Shown one piece after another: positions 55,100 to 64,000 of a DNA stretch of 64,000 nt; the first letter of the stretch is position 1, and the number at the start of each line of letters is the position of its first letter. The stretch covers positions 47,911,324 through 47,975,323 of the forward strand of contig JARWKL010000004.1 of assembly GCA_029961685.1 (NCBI GenBank), in the 5' to 3' direction. The notes below the pieces were generated by a model. The model was not told the origin of the DNA and did no database searches. It saw only the letters and a program-made list of their open reading frames with translations. Source of the stretch: Aristolochia californica (lineage: Eukaryota > Streptophyta > Magnoliopsida > Piperales > Aristolochiaceae). The position numbers and the translations under genes are program-made.

Positions 55100-58000
55100 A
55101 AACCCCAAACCTTATAGTTTTTCAAGGTTTCTTGGGTTCCTTAAAGCCTAAAACCCTACAACCTTTCAGTTTGACGGGGGACTTTTTTGCTTAGTGTTTC
55201 TATTTGGTCTTGTTTGTATATTGGATTGTCTTTCTAACTCTTAATCTCCTCTATGTCTACATAGATTAGGGTTTGGTGGTTATGGAGCCCTTGAAACACT
55301 TCAAATCTATACAAACACAAATAGGAAAGATAAAGGAAACGTATGCAGCTTTTTCGTCTATCTTTTGGAAGTGGAAGAAATGCCATTGCAAATTTCTTCA
55401 GCGTTTGAGGTAGGGTTTAGGGTTTAGGCCCTTAAACCTTTTTTTGTTAGTCTCTCTGTTTGCCTTTTTTAGTCTTTTTTATGTTCTCTTTGTCTATTAA
55501 AGGGCATAGGGATTAAAGGGAACCTTGAAACCCTTGAAACCTATAAAACACCAAATATTAAAATTAAAGAAAACATTCCTAACATTTGGTCACTCTTAGG
55601 AAGGTGCAATAGCAGATTTCTTCCAAGCCACTCCAAGTTAGTACCACATGTTGGACATTCATCCTACAAAATAAAGGCATTCAAATTTGGCGTATAGGGA
55701 ACATCTGAACTGAGGGATGGAATTGGAACGAACAAAGATAACAAAAGAGATGTCAAATTGAAAAATGAAAGGATTAAAAAAATCGTACAGTTCTAACTCT
55801 GAGAGAGCGAGTAAAATGCAGAAGACTTTTGTAAGTGAAATTATTATATATAACTGAAACTCACTACAAAAGCAAAGAAAAACCAGAGTCATTCATCCAC
55901 AAAAAGATAAAAAGAAAACCATTATTCTGTGGCATTCAAGTCAGACTAAAGAAAAATCCTTATAAACCCAGTAATTCAGCAAATCCAATACATTAAGAAA
56001 TACACAATTAAACAAAGAAAAAGCAATTTAACTAAAAATAATAATTTAGAAATAAATTTCGCTGAGTAAAGAAACAAGCTTAAGACTACTTCTAGTGAAT
56101 AATAGAATACATTTGGCATGGCTCGGAAAAGGTACCACACACAGAAGCATAAATGAAGAATAGTAGAAGAAAAAACATGAACCCCACTGGCTACTCATAA
56201 TGCTAGAACAAAAATAGAAGAGTCTATAGTGAATAAAACAACCATAAACAATAAAAATCACGGTAGAAAATTAATATACAAAACAATGATAGCTTGCAAA
56301 AAGTAATGTAGACATCACTAAAGAATTAGTTTGAAGGGATATCATAAAGGCAAGAGAAGATTTTTCTTGGTTAAGCGACAGATAAAAAAACAACAATTAA
56401 AGTTACTAGCAAATTTTCATGCAATAACTCTTACAATTAACAAACCAATATGTTGAAAGACTTCAATAGAGCAAGACCAATAATTATTGTAGGAAGGATA
56501 TGTAGAAAGATTTCATATGATCGCATTAGCCTTTTGTATTATATGCTTCTCTTAAAAAAAGAATTATCATGATCATACTTCTAGCCAACTCGGTAGCATA
56601 GACATGATAGGAAACATTAAAAACTCTAAAGTCAGTTCCCTCAATTTAAAATTACACAATTGACAAAATCAGCCTACAGTTAGTACTAGAATGAAAATAG
56701 TATATTCCTTCAAATATTTCCATTGTATATCAATACACCCATGGTAAAACGGTAACTGAGCATATTAATGATATATAACAGCATAGAAATAGACCATCAA
56801 TTTATGGCCAAATTGTATTTCAAGAGTAACAAAACATATGACTGCAAGTTGACAAATTTTAGAAGATTAAAATACAATTCTCCCAACAGAAATGACTACA
56901 AATATTGGCTACAGAATGTACACAATTTTCAGTTATGCCCTTCATTAGATGTTGAAAGACAGAGCAAGAACAAAAATTCCTATAGAAATGATATTTATAA
57001 AAGCGATTACATATGATAATAAGGGTGCACACCACATTTGCATTAGCCTTTGGTATTTTACACTTCTGCTCAGAAATAGCAATATCAAGATAATACTTCC
57101 AGCCTACTCACTGGCTTAGACTTGGAAGGCAAGGTCAAAACACCGTAAAGTTCATTCCTTCAATGTAAAATTGCACAATTGACTAAATCCGCATACAGTT
57201 AGTAGCTTACTTATTACTGACCGGACTTATAAAAAGAGGTATGAGAGCATTGTAAAGGACCAAAGAGCATTTTAAGAAAATTTCAAATGTTCTCCACTGA
57301 CAAAAAAATGAAGTGTAAGCCACACTATTTTTAAGTAAAACTTGATTGTTTTACTACAATATTTGACTTTAATACACCTAATTTAGAAAGACTAACACAA
57401 AGACCCCATGAACATAGAGAAATCTAACAATCAGGCATATTCAACCATTTTTCCTGAACAAGAGGACGAGTTGATGAACCTAGAGTCTAATTCTATGGCC
57501 ATAAATAACAAGAATACCAATTATTACAGATAATGCAGATTACAAGAGCCAACAATAAGAAAGAAAGAAAACCGTTCACAAGAAATGCCAATAGCCAAAT
57601 TCATGCGTACAAAAAACTTCAGCTAGAAAATACATTTTAACAGACCATCACACTCATCAATTGCGTCTTCCCCAATCCAGTTAAATCAAATAAAACTTTT
57701 GAAATGATTAAATATATTTTGACAGACCTAAATATAGAACTGCTACAATTAAAGAGTAAATAGAATAAATATCAAATATTCAAAAAAATTGATTTATTCA
57801 TACCCTACTGAATAAACAACGCCGGGCAACTACTCTTAGATTTAACATCCACAACATGATTTCACCTCATTATCATTTGACAGGATTAACAATGAGACGT
57901 AAAAAATAAGCGACCACATCCACCCATACAAATAGACGAGATTCAAGTCTGTAGGAAAACACATCAGAAAAGTAGTACTTCCCGAGCGACGGCTACAACT

Positions 58001-58200
58001 ATAAGCTACCAAATTCGAAAAACACTCAATAAGAACCAAAATACACCTAACAGGAAAAAAGTATCATGTATAATAATGAGAGATGAAAAAGAAGGAAAAA
58101 GAACCCACCAACAAGATGATACACAACAACGAAATATCGAAAACGCATCGAATGTTTACCCAAAATGGCACGCAGACATACTCTCCAGGGATCAGCGCTG
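55100..58200. other. Gene-free AT-rich stretch
   Basis: No coding text of known families on either strand. 55380-55440 contains TAGGGTTTAGGGTTTAGG. The remainder is AT-rich with the duplication noted separately. Confidence 0.5.
56508..57210. repeat. Diverged direct duplication (about 180 bp)
   Basis: The segment 56508-56690 (GCATTAGCCTTTTGTATT .. ACAATTGACAAAATC .. CAGTTAGTA) reappears at 57036-57210 (GCATTAGCCTTTGGTATT .. ACAATTGACTAAATC .. CAGTTAGTA). The two are about 350 bp apart in AT-rich non-coding DNA. Confidence 0.7.
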
Positions 58201-58884
58201 GAAGTGTAGGCTTCTACGAGTGGCTCCGAGTGACTTAAATTACCTACATAACCCTATGGGCGAAGCAGGACAAAGAATGCCGAATAATCAGACAAAGCAA
58301 TGGGAATGAGGCTAGGCGAGTTTGATTAAGCGTCGTTCGTACATTGCGATGGAATGGCAACCAGACGGCGACGGCGTCACCGGAGACGGTGGAAGAGGGA
58401 AAACAGAATGAAAGAAGGGATAAAGGATGAGGCGCCACTGGGAATGAGTGGTGACGGCGAGGAAGAGGAAGAGGACGACGGCGAGGAGAGGCGGAAGGGA
58501 ATGAGGAGAGACGAGGCTACAGGGCAGGGCGTCGGCGGCGGCATCCGAATGGGTTAGGCGAGCGGGGCGAAATGAGAAGAGAGGGAAAGAATGGGGAACG
58601 AGTGGCGAGCAGGAGACTCGAGCGCAGCAGTGTCTAACTTTTTAGCGATCGAACGAGGTTTCGAGATAGGTGGTGCCGCCTCCGTTTCGAAGAACGCGGT
58701 GGCTGTAGAGATCAAAATCACCATTGGAGCAGGCGATCTGGTGGTCGCCTCCGACGATGTCTAAGCAGAAAGGGGGAGAGCCGGATACTCTCAGCGATCT
58801 CAGCGATTTAAGCAGAGTTAAAGACCGGGCTAACTCAGTCAGGTTAGTTACCGTTACGCGACCGATTCGAACAAACCCGGTCAA
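58200..58884 (-). other. Possible minus-strand first exon(s), unrecognised
   Basis: Two GC-richer frames on the minus strand. 58642-58884 gives an 80-aa peptide with RIGRVTVTNLTELARSL and GGDHQIACSNGDFDLYSHRV. Near 58550 an ATG opens a Pro/Ser-rich peptide (MPPPTPCPVASS) that could end at a GTGACG donor near 58386. The intervening sequence is C/T-rich like a 5' UTR on that strand. No family is recognised and no downstream exon was found; part of the region is duplicated elsewhere in the window. Confidence 0.3.
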
Positions 58885-58939
58885 ATAAGGGTGTGGCTCG
58901 GGTTAAATAAATTTTAAGGAAGCAAACAGACAAAACTCG

Positions 58940-59460
58940 CTGCATGCCATAGGTTAACCACACCAGATCACCTCGACTCAATCAGAGAAAACCGGGTCAA
59001 CTCAAACGCGACTCAGCAAGAAAACAAACCGTTACAAAGGGAAAACCCGTTACAAGACCGTTACAACGAATTCGTAACGTCCGATACACCGTTACAGAAT
59101 GTTTGTAACGGCCGATATGAGGTTCGTAACGGACTACTTTAGATACGTAACGGCCGAAACTTTCTAATATTTAGATCCGATAAGTATCCGATATATCGGA
59201 TATCGTAACATATCGCATATGACTTTACGTATCGGCCGATATCTACGTGTGTCAAACGCGTCCCGCCGGCGTCACGGATGTGTGGCGATCGCGTGGCTCA
59301 AGAGAGGCACACAAGTGTCCTCCAAGTGGCGTACGCGTGGCGCACGCGGGTCCTCCTCGTGGCATACGCGCGGCGCACGCGTGGTGGCCAAGTAGAATAC
59401 GCTGGGCGCATGCGTGGCAAACGGGTACTAACTGCGTGGCGCAGGACGTTCACTCATTCA
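58940..59460. other. GC-rich segment with GTAACGG and CGTGGCG repeats
   Basis: 59025-59160 repeats CCGTTACAA/GTAACGG in both orientations at least eight times. 59170-59230 holds CCGATATATCGG palindromes. 59275-59450 repeats CGTGGCGCACGCG-like words. No stable coding frame. It is bounded by AT-rich DNA on the right. Confidence 0.65.
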
Positions 59461-59479
59461 CGCACGTGGCACCCTTGTG

Positions 59480-60250
59480 CAATTACTTATTATGCTTATT
59501 AATTATTACTTATATTGATTATAAATTTATCCTAATAATTAGTTATTATTAACAGTAATTATTGCTCTAATTTATTGATAAGATAAAAATTAAATTAATA
59601 AATAAATTGAAATCTGTATTACCAATTTTATATTATTAATTAATACTCATTATCGTGGGTCTATTATTACTTAATACTTATTAGTCATTACTTATATTAA
59701 TTACTTATTTATACAAATAATTTGTTATTATTATTATTTATTACTATTATCAATGATTATTTCCGTAACCAAACTTATTAATTATTTTTAAGATTATGTT
59801 ACGAATATTGTTTAATTACTTATTATTATACGTCATACTTACAATTACTCTATAGTGATTATTTCTATTAATTATGGACATAGAATCATTATTATTTATT
59901 CTTATTAACTCTTATCATAAAAAAATTCCTCCCAAAATCGATTACATTAGTAAAAAATAATTAATAATTTTTTTAAATATATATTACAAATATATATTAT
60001 AATAATTTCAAACTTAATAATTACTATTACTCTATTAGCACTCAATAAGTATTAAATTAATACTTTTTAGTTATGACTTCTATTAATCAATAAGTATAGA
60101 TTTATTATATTTATTAATTGTTATTATTTTTTACTATTATAATAAAAAATTATTACGGTACAAACCTCAATTATTTATTCATTTCCTAATAAATAATAAC
60201 ATAACTATTTAACTATTAATCAATTAGTATGTAATAAATTAGTAATTATG
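59480..60250. repeat. Long AT-rich tract
   Basis: About 770 bases of A/T-rich sequence with TTATTA, TAATTA and ATTATT words and no coding capacity. Confidence 0.7.
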
Positions 60251-60779
60251 GTACTCCATTAGGGGGGCCCTAAATTTTGGAATATTAATCCCAAACTTTT
60301 TTCCTTGGCGCAAACATATTAAATAACTCAATAACTTTAATAAAGAATTAAAAAATAACATTAACTAATATAAAAAATAGTAATATATATATATTTAATA
60401 ATGAAATAATTCCTAAAAAAACATAAAAAAAAAAAATTTCATGACCCCGAAGGGTCAATGGTAAAGTGAGGGTCCCAATTTGATTTTGTGGTCAACAATT
60501 GGGCAATGATGGTTCGAACGACAAAAGGAGTAAAAAAAACCGAAAATGGTCTGGTGCGACTCGAGAGCCAACATTCAACTATAAAAGCTCAAATTCGATA
60601 AAAGTTGGCTTCGTAAAAATACCACCATTTTGAAATGTGCCCATCATTACTTTGGAATTTTGGTTAAATATCTTTCGATTAATAAATGTTCTTCCAAATG
60701 GGTTAGGTGGGCGAAAGGAGAAGAGAGGGAAAGAATGGGGGATGAGAGGCGAGCGAGAGTATCGAGCAGGGAAATTTCC

Positions 60780-61640
60780 CCTCGGCTGTTGATCAAGATT
60801 GAACAACAAGAAACCCGATTTACTATTTTTTGCACGAAATCAGGTTTCATATTGGATCACCCGTTTGTATGTGTGCATGTATAATTGTTTTTAGACTACA
60901 AAAGGAATTTATGATCCCCAAGAACATTAAACGATAAAAGAAATGCCCAAAGAGTTTTCCAAGATTTTAACCAAAAACTTCTCAAAACTATAGGTAAGCA
61001 AAGAAACATCACCGTTGGACATAAGAGGAAATAGCATCATCTGTTGGTTGTGCGTCACAACATTTGCTGCAACATATAGCCTCTTCTCATTTTCACTTTT
61101 TTATGAGATTTTCAATATTTGCAACCTTTAATATGGCATTTTATCCAATATTTTGTTTTCTTCCTAAAGTTAGCTTGAAAATAGGCATAATCAGGACAAA
61201 AGTACGAGAAACAAAAAAAAGAAGAAACAAACGAATAAAAAAATAAAAAAAAGAAGAAACAACCATGCAGTCAAGCATGGTTCCAGTATCATTTAAAGAA
61301 CAAATACTAGGATGATGGACCTTGCTCAATCAAGAGGCTAATTCAAGTGCATTACGATGGGTCGAGTAGCACTATTGCAACTAGAAACATTTTTCAAAAA
61401 AAAAATCCATTGCAGTTGGGAAGCACCTTTTGTAGAAATTATTGTGAAATTCAATAGTGTGTTGATAAATTAAATAAATTACTAAAATAACTTAAGTAGC
61501 TAATATTTCATTTAATATTAATGATGTAATTAATTATTAATTCAAAGTTGAAATAATAAATTAATTGATCAACAAATAGTTTTAAAAAATAAACAACAAC
61601 AATTATAGTAAACATTATTAAAAAAAAAGTGAAGGCCTCC
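60780..61640. other. Gene-free stretch
   Basis: AT-rich, with A-runs near 61210-61260 and 61380-61400. No gene or transposon end recognised. Confidence 0.5.
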
Positions 61641-61858
61641 CATCGTTGTCCATGGGAGACCTTTTTCCCTTTCTCCCTCTCGCAAAGTAGAACACAAAAA
61701 GGGGAAGTCGTCCTCTTCTTGCCATCACCTTTTTGTCACTAAAATTATTGGGTGACACTATACCAACCTTTACAAGTTGAAGAGAACAGTGACAAGAAGA
61801 AGGGGGCAAGGGAGGTGGTCCTCCTCCGATCACGGGAATGGGAGGATGACCTTGTCAA

Positions 61859-62118
61859 AGTGGTTTCGTCCACTATTGTCAGTGGTAGCTTTTCGCACTT
61901 ACCTGGTTGGCCTTTTCGGAAGTATTGGCTAGGCATTTGATATGGTATCAGAGCTGGGCACCACGTTCCACATTTGAATCCCGACGAAAGTAGTAGGGAA
62001 TGAGAATGGTGGGTGTCAGAGTTAGGTGGTTCCGTCCACCACTGATGGGTTATAAGTACTTGGCTTTCCGCTCCCTAACAAGTCGGTCTTTTCGGGAGTA
62101 TTAACTAGGCATTTGATA
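61859..62118 (+). mobile_element. Possible TRIM/LTR remnant with primer-binding site
   Basis: About 85 bases at 61859-61940 (TCGTCCACTATTG .. CTTTTCGGAAGTATT .. CTAGGCATTTGATA) recur at 62027-62118. The first copy is followed at 61943-61954 by TGGTATCAGAGC, the tRNA-Met primer site. This looks like two LTR ends around a very short internal region. Full LTR borders and a target duplication were not found. Confidence 0.5.
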
Positions 62119-63770
62119 GACCACCCCTTCCCCTTTCCATTCCCTACTCTAGTCTACAATTTTCAAATGGATGCCAAGAAGAAGAAAGGAACAAGAGATG
62201 CCATCTCCCTATCGTCGTTGGCTTTGGAAAGGCAACTGCAAGTGGAGGATGGCCTCCACTTCCTCCTTCCCCTTCTCGTTAGCTTCATATGATTAAAAAA
62301 AAAAAAGAAGGAAGAAAAAAAATAAGGTATATGAACCATAATGAACCAAAACAATACAAAGTTATGTTCCACCATGAAAGGTGAAATCTCACATTTCATC
62401 ATTTTTTCAAGGAATGAGGTGGGATATTTTATCAAGAACCAACAACCAAGGGAAGATTGGATGTTAAAGGAAGTTTATGAATGGAATTAATATGGATAAG
62501 TGAGAGTACTTGCATGTGGGTGTTGAAAGACGTCACTCAGACAACTAGTTTAGTTAGAAAAATCCTTGCAAATAATTACTCTTTAGAGGTTGAACAATAG
62601 AAATACAAAAAACAATATGTCAAGAAAAAAAACTACGGTTGAAAGCTCAAACCAATATCACCATATAGTTGGCTAAAAAAATTTAAAGAGTTTAACATAT
62701 AGTAAGAGTAATATGACTCCTTTAGGATTTGAATGCCTGGTGCCATACTGTTAGGCCACAAAGACTTTTCAATAAAATGACCAAATTTCCAAATCGACAG
62801 AAATTGCACAAAGTATAGAAAAATAAAAGCTTTAAAGAACAGACTTTGTAGGAGAATGAAAATTTGGTTATTACAGTCCAAATGAAATATAGCTTCTTGG
62901 ATTTTGTTAAACGGTAACCATTACAAGGCTGTAATTTATTTATAAGCAATTATAAATAGCTATCATATTATAGTTTACTCTTCATAACACCAACTTGTGC
63001 AATTCTAGATTTCCTCTCAACCATCCTAGAGAGACTTATTACAACTTTTTTTAGAATAATGCGTGGTGGGCTGAGCCATAGTCCCCCATCAACAACTAGA
63101 GTAGTTGCATTCACATATTTTACGAGTGGGGGATAGAAAATTGGATAAAAGAATTCGAAATGATTTAAGTAGGAAAGTAGAAACGTGAACGAACCTTCTA
63201 TCAAATCACTGGTGGGGTTCCATCCGCTAAAATGGTACGCATAGCTATGTAATAGAAAAATCCCTAGTGAATAATCACAAACCTACATTAGAAGCCGGGT
63301 ATATAGCAGCCATTGCAATATCCAGGGGGCATGGATGGCTAAGCTCATTCATCCCTGTAGTGTCTCCAATGGGTCCTGGTGCCACTGCAGGGGGCAATTT
63401 AAGAGAATAGGTGTAGTGTAAAACTATCACCTCCTTCAAGTCCCTATGAATGTCCGCTCACCCACAATCCTTTCCTCCCGAAACCTGAAAGATAAAAAAT
63501 AAGATAGGGGAATTTTGATACGGCTCTTCCATTTCTTTGGATTTCAGAGGGATCTTGGCATTGAACCCCGGGTATCGCTGGGAGCTGTCGTGTTGATTCG
63601 TCCACAGGTGAGTTAGGGTTTAGGGTTTGGTGAAAGAAAAAAATAGAAGGGAGCTCGGGTAGGGTTTTTAACGTTTATAGAGAAAGGGAGATAGATAAAA
63701 GGAGAGGGCGCGACGGGAGGAAGAAGATAGCGAAGAGAAGGAGAGCCAGAAGTTCCATTCCACTCCCACT
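62119..63770. other. Gene-free stretch near the right end
   Basis: No convincing coding sequence. Telomere-like TTAGGGTTTAGGGTTTGG occurs at about 63612-63629. Short A-runs near 62295. Confidence 0.5.
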
Positions 63771-63841
63771 CACTTCTCGTTCCCCATTCTTTCCCTCTCT
63801 TCTCATCGTGAAGTATGAGGAAGAAGGACACGGTGGCCCAA

Positions 63842-64000
63842 TGGAGCAGCCGATCTGGTCGTCGTCTCCGACGATGTCTAAGCAGAATGCCGACAGGGGG
63901 AGAGCCGGAGATTCTCAGCGATCTCAGCGATTTACGCAGAGGTATAGACCGGGCTAACTCGGTCAGGGTAGTTGCCGTTACGCGGCCGATTGGAACAAAC
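63842..64000 (+). repeat. Copy of the 58.7-kb segment, cut by the window edge
   Basis: CCGACGATGTCTAAGCAGAA, GGGGGAGAGCCGGA, TCAGCGATCTCAGCGATTTA and ACCGGGCTAACTC repeat the segment at 58724-58876 in the same orientation, about 5.1 kb apart, with roughly 10% differences by eye. Confidence 0.85.

Larger units (their letters stand above)
58545..60770. repeat. Direct repeat of a G/A-rich segment (58545-58620 and 60695-60770)
   Basis: AATGGGTTAGG .. GGCGAAATGAGAAGAGAGGG .. AAGAATGGGG is found at both places. An inverted copy of the core lies at 63772-63806. Confidence 0.8.

Noticed and set aside
1..64000. CRISPR array, operons, phage or bacterial genes
   Set aside because: No regularly spaced short repeats with unique spacers, no ribosome-binding-site-led gene clusters; all coding regions are plant-type and spliced or transposon-derived.
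1..64000. Endogenous pararetrovirus (caulimovirus) sequence
   Set aside because: All reverse transcriptase regions sit in copia, gypsy or LINE order; no movement protein or viral coat domain was seen.

Overview
This is a nuclear DNA window from a flowering plant, most likely a dicot with a repeat-rich genome. The signs are spliced genes with GT-AG introns, a plastid-targeted monothiol glutaredoxin, AT-rich intergenic DNA and a dense load of plant retrotransposons (Ty1/copia, a chromodomain Ty3/gypsy, LINEs, SINE-like units, a TRIM) plus a TIR transposon. No prokaryotic operon, CRISPR array or complete tRNA/rRNA gene is visible.

Four host genes can be rebuilt exon by exon, all on the minus strand. 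(1) 2889-6523: a CGFS-type plastid glutaredoxin (GRXS14-like, 3 exons, 171 aa). (2) 8157-11727: a WrbA/FQR1-type quinone reductase (4 exons, 218 aa) with one GC-AG intron. (3) 14156-36598: a RING-H2 E3 ligase resembling RFI2 (6 exons, 453 aa) stretched over 22.4 kb because introns 1 and 2 (6.1 and 14.5 kb) are full of transposons. (4) 46079-49835: a nucleotide-sugar transporter of the UDP-rhamnose/UDP-galactose (URGT) group (5 exons, 344 codons) with an in-frame TAA in exon 4. In all four, splice phases join and the total length is a multiple of three.

Layout: 1-2.9 kb is gene-free flank; 2.9-6.5 kb is the glutaredoxin with a LINE tail in intron 2; 8.2-11.7 kb is the quinone reductase with a tandem TRIM (three LTRs, 5-bp target duplication) in intron 3 and a 605-bp TIR element about 150 bp upstream of its ATG; 14.2-36.6 kb is the RFI2-like gene. 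Its intron 2 holds a nest: a copia element (minus) split by a 5'-truncated LINE (plus, poly-A, 17-bp target duplication), which is split by a rearranged gypsy element whose gag is present twice in opposite orientations. A further LINE, LTR-like DNA and SINE-like units follow. Between genes 3 and 4 lie a duplicated, decayed piece of the transporter gene (37.7-38.5 kb) and a dead copia element (39.8-44.7 kb). From 49.8 kb to the end I see no convincing host gene, only two LINE remnants, a 24-bp minisatellite, AT-rich islands, GC-rich repeats and a repeat family that recurs at the window's right edge.

The four host genes are functionally unrelated (iron-sulfur/redox work in plastids, quinone reduction, ubiquitination linked to light signalling, Golgi sugar-nucleotide transport); I see no pathway cluster and no new biological system. 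The interesting content is structural: the nested insertions, the inverted gag, telomere-like filler inside a dead integrase, the nonsense codon, and transposons lodged next to or inside genes.
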